Source: Dickeya undicola
GTDB taxonomy: Bacteria; Pseudomonadota; Gammaproteobacteria; Enterobacterales; Enterobacteriaceae
Direction: 5' to 3'
DNA: 64,000 bases
Assembly (NCBI RefSeq): GCF_000784735.1
Contig: NZ_JSYG01000026.1
Span: 23,479-87,478 of the forward strand
Positions within the stretch are counted from its first letter, which is position 1, and each line of letters starts with the position of its first letter. The position numbers were made by a program, and so were the translations under genes. This document shows positions 29,944-38,858 of this stretch, in pieces. The notes beneath the pieces are model-generated. The model did not search any database, was not told the origin of the DNA, and saw nothing but the letters and a program-made list of their open reading frames with translations.

Positions 29944-29958
29944 TGATAATTATTGCCG
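29944..29958 (+). promoter_or_regulatory. Fur-like half site upstream of an MFS gene
   Basis: TGATAATTATTGCCG matches the first ten bases of the Fur 7-1-7 motif TGATAAT-N-ATTATCA and then departs from it. It lies 58 bases before the transporter start in an AT-rich tract. The match is partial. Confidence 0.3.
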
Positions 29959-30015
29959 CTATGGTTTGCCAGAACGTTTACCAACGATGACCGACCATCA
30001 ATCAGGGGCAATACC

Positions 30016-31434
30016 ATGGACTCGACTTTCAGTGCGCGCAACGCGCCAACGGTTTACGCCGTCAATCATCCGCTTCCTCTTCATACGCTGGCGATGCGTA
30101 TTGATGCCTTACCCTCATCATGGGGGCTGTGGCGTTTCATCATCCTGCTGTCGCTGGGTGGCTTCTTTGAACTGTACGATCTGTTTCAGACGGCGTACAT
30201 CAGCACCGGGTTGATGGGAGAGAAGATTTTCCACACCGGAAAAGAGGGGCTGCTCGGCGTGTCGGACCAGGCTACGTTTGCATCCGCCACCTTTTTTGGC
30301 CTGTTTATCGGTGCCAGCCTGCTAGCACCGCAGGCGGATCGACTCGGGCGGCGTACCGCTTTCATGTTTGCGCTGGCGTGGTATGGCGTGTTCTCACTGT
30401 TGATGGCGTTCCAGACGCACGCGGAGTGGGTCATCTTGTGCCGCTTTCTGGTGGGAATAGGGCTGGGGGTCGAGTTGGTGACTATCGATACCTACCTGTC
30501 CGAATGGGCACCGACGCATCTGCGTAGTCAGGCGTTTGCGCTGGCGTTCTTCATGCAGTTCCTGTCGGTGCCGACGGTGGCGCTGATGTCCTGGTGGCTG
30601 GTGCCGCAGACGTTTTGGGGGCTATCCGGCTGGCGTTATGTGGTGATCATCGGCGCGGTGTGCTCGCTGGTGGTGTGGCTGTTGCGTCGTAACCTGACGG
30701 AGTCGGCGCGTTGGCTGGCATCGCGCGGGCGTTACCGGGAAGCGGAAAAGGTGATGGTCGAGATGGAACACCGTTGCGGCGTCTCACCGGGTAAGGCGCT
30801 GATGCCGCAGACGAGAATAACGCTGCCGTCACGCGGTCGGTTTCGTGATATTTGGTCAGCACGCTATCGCCGCCGCACGCTGATGCTGATGACCATGAAT
30901 ATTTTCCAGGCCATCGGGTTCTTTGGTTTTGGTAACTGGCTGCCAGCGCTGCTGGCGGGGCGGGGGGCAACCGTGACGCACAGCCTGCTGTACGCCTTTT
31001 TCATTACACTGGCCTATCCGTTAGGGTCGCTGCTGTGCAGTTGGTACGCAGGCAAACTCGAAAACAAGTGGCAAATTGTGTTGTCATCACTGATGACGGT
31101 GGTGTGCGGCACGTTGTTCGCTTTCCAGACGCAACCGCTGTGGCTGATTGTCTGTGGTTTTCTGATCACCTATTCCAACGCCTGGCTGACCATCAGCTAT
31201 CACGCGTATCAAACCGAGATTTTCCCGACGGCGATCCGCGCCCGCGGGGTGGGGTTCTGCTACTCCTTCAGCCGCCTGTCCACGGCGCTGAGCAGTATCG
31301 TCATCGGGCTGATCCTGCAATATTACGATACCAGCGGTGTGCTGGCGTTTATCATCATCAGTATGTTGACCGTGGTGGTGACGGTTGGCGTCTTTGGCCC
31401 ACGGACCCGTGGTGTCCGGCTGGAAAACATCTGA
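30016..31434 (+). CDS. major facilitator superfamily metabolite transporter (sugar-porter type)
   Basis: This 472-residue inner-membrane protein has 12 predicted helices, the loop 2-3 motif DRLGRRTAF and a repeat near helix 8-9. It resembles the YdjE/YaaU group of MFS transporters with unknown substrates. The start MDSTFSARNAP at 30016 follows AGGGGC; the frame stays open to 29953 without a ribosome site. A partial Fur-like box lies upstream. No enzyme gene adjoins it to suggest a substrate. Confidence 0.82.
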   Translation: MDSTFSARNAPTVYAVNHPLPLHTLAMRIDALPSSWGLWRFIILLSLGGFFELYDLFQTAYISTGLMGEKIFHTGKEGLLGVSDQATFASATFFGLFIGASLLAPQADRLGRRTAFMFALAWYGVFSLLMAFQTHAEWVILCRFLVGIGLGVELVTIDTYLSEWAPTHLRSQAFALAFFMQFLSVPTVALMSWWLVPQTFWGLSGWRYVVIIGAVCSLVVWLLRRNLTESARWLASRGRYREAEKVMVEMEHRCGVSPGKALMPQTRITLPSRGRFRDIWSARYRRRTLMLMTMNIFQAIGFFGFGNWLPALLAGRGATVTHSLLYAFFITLAYPLGSLLCSWYAGKLENKWQIVLSSLMTVVCGTLFAFQTQPLWLIVCGFLITYSNAWLTISYHAYQTEIFPTAIRARGVGFCYSFSRLSTALSSIVIGLILQYYDTSGVLAFIIISMLTVVVTVGVFGPRTRGVRLENI

Positions 31435-31677
31435 TCGCGGGGACGAGCGCCAAACCTGTGCAACCATAAAATGAGCGGATGACGGCCGAAAAACAGCAAA
31501 GGTTTTGATATAGCCCGCATTCCGCTGCCACGAACCATGCTTATCTAATAAGTAGGGATAAACTTAAACAGGGATAACCCGGTGTATGGATTGTGTCCTA
31601 GCCGCTCAGGCGATGACCAAGACTGCCGATAACCAGAAGATGGATGTTCTTTTTTTCCTCTGGCTGGAAGGATACTT

Positions 31678-33240
31678 ATGATGCTTCGTGGCAACAAACT
31701 CCTGTTGGCTGGCGCGCTCGGTGCGCTGATGACGGCAGGTTCCGCTCAGGCGCAGTGGATTATGACGCCGACTGACGCCCAGCGCTTCGCTCAGGCCAGC
31801 TTTCCTGAATACCTTGATGGTTTGACACTCAGCAATGACACCGACATCGCGGCGGATATTCAGCGCAACCTTAACTGGCTGGACAAGGCTTTTCAGAAGC
31901 GGGGATTTACCACCCAGCAACTGGCTAATGGCGCGCACCCGATGCTGTATGCCGAGCTGGGGCCGATGCAACCCAACCGGCCGACCGTGCTGTTCCTGAT
32001 GCACTTTGATGGTCAGTCGGCCAGCGCGTCCGAATGGAGTACCGACCCCTGGAAACCGACGCTGAAAATCAAGGATTCACGCGGTATCTGGGTGCCACAA
32101 CCTAACGAACGGCTAATGCAGCCGGGGCTGGATCCGGAATGGCGCGTCTTCGCGCGCTCGGCGTCGGACGGCAAAGGGGTTATCTCCCTGTTCCTGACCG
32201 CGATTGATGCGCTGAAAAGCGCCAATACCGCCACCACGGTGAATATCAAGGTGCTGCTCGACTCGGAAGAGGAGCGCGGTTCGCCGCACCTGGCGGCAGT
32301 GGTTAATCAGAACGCCGCCCGGCTGAAAAATGACGGCGTGGTGATTTTTAACGGCGCGGTGAACACCAATGCCATGCCAGTGCTCACGTTTGGTTATCGT
32401 GGGTCGATACAGGTGGACATGACAGTGTTTGGTCCCGACCCGGCGGCCCACAGCGGCGCGTTTGGCAACGTGATCGTCAACCCGGTGCAACAGCTGGCGG
32501 GCTTACTGGCAGGAATCAAAGACGCCAATGGCCGGGTGACCTTGCCGGGGTTCTATGATCGGGTCAAAATCGCCGATGACGAACGCAAACAGCTGGCCGC
32601 GCAGGCACCACAGCCGGGCACCATCGAAAGCCGCTACGGGGTGACCCAACTGGAAAAAATGGCACCCAACCCGGTGGAGGCGGTGCAGTACCCGTCGCTG
32701 GACGTCATCGGCCTGAGGGCGGGTGATACCGGCCGCAAAGCCATCTACGCTATTCCGTCGACCGCGACCGCCAGCATCAACATTCGCACAGTGCCGGAAA
32801 CCTCGCCTGATTACCTGTATGACCTGCTGAAAAGGTATGTCACCGCCAACGGTTTTTATATCGTGCGTTCCGACTCGCCCTCATTGCAGGAGCGTAATCA
32901 CAACCCCAAACTGATTTCGATGAGCATGATGACGTCGTCCGGTAGTTCGTTTGCCGTGCGCACGCAGATGGCGTCGCCACTGGCGAAATGGGCGCAGGCT
33001 GGTGTAAAAGCACCGCTGAAAGGCGAGCCGGAAAAGAACCGTATGTTAGGCGTCTCGCCGCCTATCAATGGGGCGCTGGCGGCGCTGAAAAGCGCCTTTG
33101 CCGTGGTGTCGCTGGTGAATGCGGACAATAACGCCTACAGCAGCGACGAAAATATGCGCATTGGCAACTACATCGACGGTATCCGCATCATGGTGTCGAT
33201 GATGACCACACCGTTCCCGGAAGAGGAAAAAACCAAATAA
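31678..33240 (+). CDS. exported M20-family metallopeptidase
   Basis: This 520-residue protein has a clear signal peptide (MMLRGNKLLLAGALGALM, cleavage after SAQAQ), so it should act in the periplasm. The zinc-peptidase core of M20/M28 enzymes is visible: HFD at the first metal site (FLMHFDGQ), SASDGKG for the bridging Asp and LDSEEERGSP with the catalytic Glu pair. AGGATA precedes the ATG. Likely substrates are small peptides or acylated amino acids. The gene is single, flanked by an MFS gene and tyrR. Confidence 0.85.
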   Translation: MMLRGNKLLLAGALGALMTAGSAQAQWIMTPTDAQRFAQASFPEYLDGLTLSNDTDIAADIQRNLNWLDKAFQKRGFTTQQLANGAHPMLYAELGPMQPNRPTVLFLMHFDGQSASASEWSTDPWKPTLKIKDSRGIWVPQPNERLMQPGLDPEWRVFARSASDGKGVISLFLTAIDALKSANTATTVNIKVLLDSEEERGSPHLAAVVNQNAARLKNDGVVIFNGAVNTNAMPVLTFGYRGSIQVDMTVFGPDPAAHSGAFGNVIVNPVQQLAGLLAGIKDANGRVTLPGFYDRVKIADDERKQLAAQAPQPGTIESRYGVTQLEKMAPNPVEAVQYPSLDVIGLRAGDTGRKAIYAIPSTATASINIRTVPETSPDYLYDLLKRYVTANGFYIVRSDSPSLQERNHNPKLISMSMMTSSGSSFAVRTQMASPLAKWAQAGVKAPLKGEPEKNRMLGVSPPINGALAALKSAFAVVSLVNADNNAYSSDENMRIGNYIDGIRIMVSMMTTPFPEEEKTK

Positions 33241-33258
33241 AACCGCTTTTCGGTTGCC

Positions 33259-33284
33259 GGGGTGTCAACTTTTGCTGACACCCC
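33259..33284 (+). terminator. stem-loop between the M20 peptidase gene and tyrR
   Basis: A nine-pair perfect stem with an eight-base loop lies 18 bases past the stop, followed by a modest T-containing tail. Confidence 0.65.
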
Positions 33285-33358
33285 ACTTCATCCGGTGACG
33301 GTGAAAGGGTATGATGCAGCTCTCGTCCTTGCCGCACCTGATGAAGAAGGTTTTATTG

Positions 33359-34924
33359 ATGCGTCTGGAAGTATTTTGTGAAGACCGGATTGGTCTGACT
33401 CGTGAGCTGCTCGATCTGCTGGTGCTGCGACATATCGACCTGCGCGGCATCGAAATTGATCCGATGGGCCGGATCTACCTCAATTTTACCACCCTCGGTT
33501 TTGATACGTTTCGTGAACTGATGACGGAAATTCGCCGTATTCCCGGTGTCAGCGATGTGCGCACCGTGGCGTTTATGCCGTCTGAGCGGGAGCATCGGGC
33601 GCTGAACGCGCTGCTGGAATCGATGCCGGAACCGGTGTTGTCGTTCGATCTCAAAGGCAAAGTGGAGTTGATCAACGCTGCTGCACTTAGTCTGTTTGAG
33701 CTGACGCAGGAAAAAGCCCGCACCCTTAACGTCAGCCAGTTGCTGAACGATTACCACTTTTCCCGCTGGCAGGAGCAGGGCGGCCAGCCGGAAACCGCCC
33801 GTGTGGTGATCCGCGGGCAGGATTTTTTGCAGGAAGTGACGCCGGTTCATCTGGACGACGATAAAGGCAAATCTACCGTCGCCGGGGCGCTGGTGACATT
33901 GAAATCGGCCGTGCGCATGGGCCGCCAGTTGCAGGACACGCCAGTCAACGACGAGCGGGAATTCGACCATATTGTGGCGGTCAGCCCGCGGATGCGTCAG
34001 GTGGTGGAGCAGGCGCGCAAACTGGCGATGCTGGACGCACCCTTGCTGCTGGTGGGGGAAACCGGCACCGGCAAGGACATGCTGGCCCGCGCCTGTCATG
34101 TGCGCAGCCGCCGCGGCAAGCAGCCGTTTCTGGCGCTCAACTGCGCTGCACTGCCGGATGACGTGATGGAAAGCGAGCTTTACGGCCACGCGCCGGGCGC
34201 TTATCCCAACGCGCTGGAAGGCAAGAAAGGTTTTTTCGAGCAGGCTAACGGCGGCTCGGTGCTGTTGGATGAAGTGGGCGAAATGTCGCCGCAGATGCAG
34301 ACCAAACTGCTGCGTTTTCTCAATGACGGCACCTTCCGCCGGGTAGGCGAAGAGCACGAGGTGCACGTAGATGTGCGCGTGATCTGCGCCACGCAGAAAA
34401 ACATGCAGGATCTGGTGCAGCGCGGCCTGTTTCGGGAAGATCTCTATTACCGCCTGAACGTGCTGACATTGCAATTACCGCCGCTGCGCGAATGCCCGGC
34501 GGATGTGATGCCGCTGGTGGAGCTGTTCGTGGCCCGTTTTGCCGATGAACAGGGGATCGCGCGCCCACATATCGCGCAGGAAGTGCGTAACCTGTTGCCT
34601 CAATACGGCTGGCCGGGCAACGTGCGTCAGTTGAAAAACACCATCTATCGGGCACTGGCGCAACTGGACGGTGGCGAGCTGCGCCTGCGCGATATCGACC
34701 TGCCTGCTTTCCAGCCGGAAATCGTCCACAACGACGATTTGCTGGAAGGCTCGCTGGATGACATCAGCAAACGGTTTGAACGCTCAGTATTGACCCGCCT
34801 TTATCAGACCTACCCCAGCACCCGTAAACTGGCCAAACGGCTCGGCGTGTCTCATACCGCCATCGCCAATAAATTGCGGGAATATGGGCTGAGTAGCCGA
34901 AAAGGTGGGGATGAGGACGAGTAG
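33359..34924 (+). CDS. tyrR: TyrR, aromatic amino acid regulator
   Basis: TyrR controls aromatic amino acid synthesis and uptake genes. The 521-residue protein has an ACT-like start (MRLEVFCEDRIGLTRELLDL), a PAS domain, an AAA+ domain with Walker A GETGTGKD at 233-240 and Walker B LLDE near 303, and a C-terminal helix-turn-helix (KLAKRLGVSHTAIANKL). I chose the start by alignment to E. coli. Where sigma-54 activators have GAFTGA, this protein has GAYPNA at 280-285, a segment that E. coli TyrR lacks. A strong terminator follows. Confidence 0.96.
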   Translation: MRLEVFCEDRIGLTRELLDLLVLRHIDLRGIEIDPMGRIYLNFTTLGFDTFRELMTEIRRIPGVSDVRTVAFMPSEREHRALNALLESMPEPVLSFDLKGKVELINAAALSLFELTQEKARTLNVSQLLNDYHFSRWQEQGGQPETARVVIRGQDFLQEVTPVHLDDDKGKSTVAGALVTLKSAVRMGRQLQDTPVNDEREFDHIVAVSPRMRQVVEQARKLAMLDAPLLLVGETGTGKDMLARACHVRSRRGKQPFLALNCAALPDDVMESELYGHAPGAYPNALEGKKGFFEQANGGSVLLDEVGEMSPQMQTKLLRFLNDGTFRRVGEEHEVHVDVRVICATQKNMQDLVQRGLFREDLYYRLNVLTLQLPPLRECPADVMPLVELFVARFADEQGIARPHIAQEVRNLLPQYGWPGNVRQLKNTIYRALAQLDGGELRLRDIDLPAFQPEIVHNDDLLEGSLDDISKRFERSVLTRLYQTYPSTRKLAKRLGVSHTAIANKLREYGLSSRKGGDEDE

Positions 34925-34987
34925 TTCTGATGAAAGGGAGAGAAAAGCGGATGGTGTACTTAGATTTGACAAGCAAACTATAAAGTG

Positions 34988-35010
34988 AAAGGCCCAACGA
35001 ATGGGCCTTT
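34988..35010 (+). terminator. tyrR terminator
   Basis: A nine-pair stem with a five-base loop ends in five T residues. The A run on the other side lets it serve the converging small gene too. Confidence 0.88.
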
Positions 35011-35011
35011 T

Positions 35012-35239
35012 TCATTGAACAGAGACATATGCTCTACGCAATCTCAGTTTCAAGGTCGATGGGCGGTTAACTTTCAAACTCTCGCCTATGTATCTGCCGT
35101 TAACCAGTTTAATTTCACCTGATTCCAGCTTGTTCTTCAGATCCTGACCAGCAGCTTTTTGAAGTCTCTCACCCATTTCAAGGATGAGGCATTCGGCAGA
35201 GGTAGAATAATGATTAATAACTTTGCGTTGTGACGACAT
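35012..35239 (-). CDS. unrecognised 75-residue basic protein
   Basis: I do not recognise this protein. It is 75 residues, mainly helical with a basic C-terminal end (STLKLRLRRAYVSV). The ATG at 35239 has a strong ribosome site (AGGAGGAAGAGGTT). The longer frame to 35275 is less likely. It overlaps the end of the 189-residue gene by 26 bases, so the two form one unit. The DNA is more AT-rich than its neighbours. A small antitoxin or immunity partner is conceivable but not shown. Confidence 0.6.
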   Translation of the reverse strand: MSSQRKVINHYSTSAECLILEMGERLQKAAGQDLKNKLESGEIKLVNGRYIGESLKVNRPSTLKLRLRRAYVSVQ

Positions 35240-35783
35240 AACCTCTTCCTCCTGTTGGTATATCACAATAGGCATTCCATCCAGGAAATCCCTCTTTAAA
35301 CAACCGACTTTTCCGCTTTCCGTTGAGGCCGAGTAATTTGCAGTAGATATCTGTCAGGTCGGTTGTACGCAAATGCTGGTGGTCCTCTGCTGCTGAGAAT
35401 ACGTAAGCACCTGCGTTACAAACAGTATAATGGTCATAAATTATACTTGCAACGTTCCAGAGTACCTGGCTACTGGAAAGCCCTGGATGCTGCACGTGCT
35501 GGAATCCTTTGAAAGCCATCTCGTTCGGGTTAATTTCGTCAAAAATAACACCCCATACCCCACTTGCGGGAAAGCAGAATGCGGGGTGGGCGGTTCGAAT
35601 GTTTACTCCCTTCCGAACAAGGTCATCCATTGTCGTTATCTGCTCAAAACCAACAGCGTATAGTGTACTTCCCACAGCAAATTGTCTGTAGACCATCCCA
35701 TTGCCGAAATGGTCGGAGAAGGGTTCAGTCCATTGAATTGGGTTATTCACGGATAGTCCATATATGGAAAAACGAGCGCCCAT
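35214..35783 (-). CDS. unrecognised 189-residue protein
   Basis: I do not recognise this protein. It is 189 residues and rich in aromatic residues, with no signal peptide or membrane helix. Distinct segments are HFGNGMVYRQFAVGSTLYAV, GVWGVIFDEINPNEMAF and PTGGRGYVVTTQSY. A stop codon sits directly before the ATG at 35783, and the ribosome site there is poor, so the start could lie a few codons inside. It overlaps the 75-residue gene. The low GC content and lack of a backbone counterpart suggest acquisition by transfer. Confidence 0.5.
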   Translation of the reverse strand: MGARFSIYGLSVNNPIQWTEPFSDHFGNGMVYRQFAVGSTLYAVGFEQITTMDDLVRKGVNIRTAHPAFCFPASGVWGVIFDEINPNEMAFKGFQHVQHPGLSSSQVLWNVASIIYDHYTVCNAGAYVFSAAEDHQHLRTTDLTDIYCKLLGLNGKRKSRLFKEGFPGWNAYCDIPTGGRGYVVTTQSY

Positions 35784-35855
35784 TCAAGCAAATGCTGGTA
35801 TGGAACACAATTCCTCGTTTATGGCGATAGCTTAATCAATGTGCTCAGGCTGCTA

Positions 35856-36404
35856 TCAATGAACCAGCACATCCCCCGGAATCAGCGAATATAAAGCCGC
35901 TGTTACCGGCTGGTCGCGAATAATAATCCGGTTGCGCAGCAACCCTTCGAAATGCGCGCCCACTTTTTCCGCCACCCGGCGACTGGCGTGGTTTTCTTCC
36001 GCCGCGACAATTTCCAGCCGGGTCAGTCCCAGCGTGCCGAAACCGAACGGCACGATTTCCCGTACTGCTTCGGGAATCAACCCTTGCCCCTGCGCCGACT
36101 GGCGTACCCAGTAGCCGACATTACCGAGACGATAGGCCTTGCTGATGTTGTTGATGGCGACGGTGCCGAGCAGGTGCCCGGCGGTGCGGTCGAAGATAGC
36201 CAGATCAAACGCCTCGCCCTCGTGGCGTTGCTGTTCGCAACAGGCTATCCAGTCCTGTGCCATCGGCAGATCGTAATTTGACATGCACCAGGGTAGCCAG
36301 CGCCCGACGGTTTCCAGCGACTCATGTATGGCGTCAAGCAACGCCGCGGCATCGGCGGGGACAAACGGGCGCAGGCACAAACGATCGGTCAGCAATGGAA
36401 ACAT
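35856..36404 (-). CDS. RimJ/RimL-type GNAT acetyltransferase
   Basis: This 182-residue protein has the GNAT fold: TDRLCLRPFVPADAAALLDA at the start, the acetyl-CoA loop SAQGQGLIPEAVREI and the motif B region EENHASRRVAEKVGAHFEG. It resembles enzymes that acetylate the N-terminus of ribosomal proteins or other small substrates. The start at 36404 has GGAGGAG just upstream; a longer frame to 36458 does not. It is divergent from the acylase gene. Confidence 0.85.
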   Translation of the reverse strand: MFPLLTDRLCLRPFVPADAAALLDAIHESLETVGRWLPWCMSNYDLPMAQDWIACCEQQRHEGEAFDLAIFDRTAGHLLGTVAINNISKAYRLGNVGYWVRQSAQGQGLIPEAVREIVPFGFGTLGLTRLEIVAAEENHASRRVAEKVGAHFEGLLRNRIIIRDQPVTAALYSLIPGDVLVH

Positions 36405-36520
36405 ATCTCCTCCAAAAGCGACAATGGCAGATACAGGATGATACAAATGATAATGCAACAGTTTTCCGCCTCACGCTATTGTCATGATGACTCGCTTGAA
36501 TAATGAGGGAGGACAGGGTG

Positions 36521-38851
36521 GTGCGTTTGAACAACTGGCTACGGATAACGGTTGGCGGGCTGGCGTTATGCGCCGTGCTGGCGGCGGCGATTGCTATCGC
36601 AGTCTGGGCGCTGTTACGCCAGAGTTTGCCTCCGTTGGATGGCGCGCTGAGCGTGCCAGGTCTGCATACGCCGGTAACGGTGGAGCGAGACGATGCGGGC
36701 GTGCCTATCATCCGGGCTGGCGACCGCTTGTCCGCCGCGTTTGCGCTGGGTTTTGTCCATGCGCAAGATCGCTTCTTCCAGATGGATTTGCTCCGGCGCA
36801 GTGCGTCAGGAGAACTGGCCGCGTTAGTCGGCGCGGCGGCGTTGCCGCTGGACCGTCAGCGCCGGTTGTTTTTGCTGCGCCGACAGGTTTCCGAACGCTG
36901 GCAACAGCTGCCCGTCGACCAGCAGCAGATCCTGCGTAGCTATGCCGATGGCGTGAATGCCGGGCTGCATAGCCTGAAAACCCGGCCGTTCGAGTACTGG
37001 CTGCTGCGTGTTGAACCGCAAGTCTGGCTGCCGGAAGACACCCTGCTGACGATTGCTGCGATGTATTTTGACCTGCAGGATAATCAGTTCGGCCGCGAAT
37101 ACGCTCGCGGCTGGATTGCCAGCCAAAGCACACCAGATCAGACTGACTTTCTGTTGCCGGAGGCCAGCGTGTGGGATGCGCCGTTGGTAGGACAATTGCC
37201 GTCAACACCAGCATTGCCTGCTGCTGCACCTGAATGGTGGGGGCAGCAGAGCAGTGCGGCGTTTGCGCCCGGCGGCGTTGACGAACAAGCCAAAGGCAGC
37301 AATGGCTGGCTGGTGCGTACACCGGAACGGGCGATACTGGCGAACGACATGCATCTTGGGTTGCGTTTGCCAACGGTGTGGTATCGCGCACAACTTATCT
37401 ATCCGACGGAAGACGGCACGCTGCGCCTGACTGGGCTTTCTCTGCCCGGCGCACCCGCTATCGTCAGCGGCAGCAATGAGCATATCGCCTGGGGGTTTAC
37501 CAATAGTTACGCCGATACCTTCGACTGGGTGAAACTGAACAACGCTGAGGGCAATCCGCGTCTGGTGCAGGAAACGCTGGCGGTCAGTCACGGCGAGCCG
37601 CAGTCAATGACGGTGGAAACCAGCGACTGGGGGCCGATTGTCGCAACCGGGCAAGGGCGCATGGCGATGCACTGGGTGTTGCAGTTGCCGGGCTCGCTGG
37701 ATCTGTCGCTGATGGCGATGGCGGAAACCCACACGGTGCCGGAAGCGTTGGCGACCGGGCAACGAGCCGGTCTGCCGGTGCAAAATCTGCTGGTGGCCGA
37801 CCGTCACGGGCACATCGGCTGGACGCTGGCCGGAATGCTGCCGGACCGGCTGATGCCCGGCGTGCAAAACAGTTTTCCGCTGGCGAATATTCAGCAGGCG
37901 CGCTGGCGTGACACGGCGTTGCCACCTGCATCTCATCCTCAACTGGTCGACCCGCCGCAAGGGGTGATTGTGACCGCCAACAACCGCTTGCTGTTTGATG
38001 AGCAAGGCGAGATCGTCGGGGATGGCGGTGCTGACCCTGGTGTACGCGCGTCGGCGATTCATCAGGCGCTGGGTGAGGTCAGGCAGCCGGATATCGCCGC
38101 GATGCACCGCATCCAGTTGGACAACCGCGCACTGCTGGCGGCGAGTTGGCGTGACCAGCTGCTGGATTGCCTGAATGCTTCTGCACCGGACGCTATCGCG
38201 GATCAACCGACAGTCACCCGGTTATTGCAACAATGGAACGGGCAGGCGGCGGCCGACTCCACGGCTTACCTGGTGCTGAGTCGCTGGCGTGATACGCTTT
38301 ACCAGCGGCTGTTCGGCACGCTGGACCAGCAACTGGCGCAGGCGTGGCCGGAGGCCAGCTACCGCGCTGCTAATCCACGTTGGGATATGACGGTGCAACA
38401 ACTGATGCATGATGAAGCACGCCAGTGGGTGCCCGCACCCGCCAAAGACTGGTGCCAGTTCTCGTTGCAACAACTGGCGACGGTATGGCGGGAAAACGGG
38501 GAAGGCCGCCGTAACTGGGGGGACGTTAACCAGAGCCGCATCGCTCACCCACTGGCCTCGTCGCTACCGTTGCTGGGGAACCTGTTGCGGGTATCGACGG
38601 AACCGCTCTCTGGGGACAATCATGTACCGCATGTTAATCGCCCAACGTTCGGCGCATCGGAACGGTTGGTGATTTCGCCGGGCGATGAAGCTAACGCGAC
38701 CTTAAGCCTGCCAGGTGGGCAGAGCGGTAATCCGCTCAGTCGCTGGTGGTTGGATGGCTATCGACGCTGGATGAGCGAGGCGCAGACACCGCTGCTGCCA
38801 GGCGTCGGTTCCAGCCGACTGGAACTAAAACCGGCCTCCGCCCAGCCATAA
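36521..38851 (+). CDS. penicillin acylase-family N-terminal nucleophile hydrolase
   Basis: This protein of about 776 residues belongs to the penicillin/homoserine-lactone acylase family, which cleaves amide-linked acyl chains. An N-terminal hydrophobic helix targets it to the periplasm. The precursor would self-cleave at KG-SNGWLV so that Ser260 becomes the beta-chain nucleophile; ILANDMHLGL follows as usual. GTG at 36521 has GGGAGG eight bases upstream. The ATG at 36503 would give 782 residues without a site. Penicillin V/G type and quorum-signal acylases cannot be separated from sequence alone. Confidence 0.85.
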   Translation: MRLNNWLRITVGGLALCAVLAAAIAIAVWALLRQSLPPLDGALSVPGLHTPVTVERDDAGVPIIRAGDRLSAAFALGFVHAQDRFFQMDLLRRSASGELAALVGAAALPLDRQRRLFLLRRQVSERWQQLPVDQQQILRSYADGVNAGLHSLKTRPFEYWLLRVEPQVWLPEDTLLTIAAMYFDLQDNQFGREYARGWIASQSTPDQTDFLLPEASVWDAPLVGQLPSTPALPAAAPEWWGQQSSAAFAPGGVDEQAKGSNGWLVRTPERAILANDMHLGLRLPTVWYRAQLIYPTEDGTLRLTGLSLPGAPAIVSGSNEHIAWGFTNSYADTFDWVKLNNAEGNPRLVQETLAVSHGEPQSMTVETSDWGPIVATGQGRMAMHWVLQLPGSLDLSLMAMAETHTVPEALATGQRAGLPVQNLLVADRHGHIGWTLAGMLPDRLMPGVQNSFPLANIQQARWRDTALPPASHPQLVDPPQGVIVTANNRLLFDEQGEIVGDGGADPGVRASAIHQALGEVRQPDIAAMHRIQLDNRALLAASWRDQLLDCLNASAPDAIADQPTVTRLLQQWNGQAAADSTAYLVLSRWRDTLYQRLFGTLDQQLAQAWPEASYRAANPRWDMTVQQLMHDEARQWVPAPAKDWCQFSLQQLATVWRENGEGRRNWGDVNQSRIAHPLASSLPLLGNLLRVSTEPLSGDNHVPHVNRPTFGASERLVISPGDEANATLSLPGGQSGNPLSRWWLDGYRRWMSEAQTPLLPGVGSSRLELKPASAQP

Positions 38852-38858
38852 GGCATGG

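Noticed and set aside
33353..34474. 373-codon minus-strand ORF over tyrR
   Set aside because: Antisense shadow; composition typical of the complement of a GC-rich gene.
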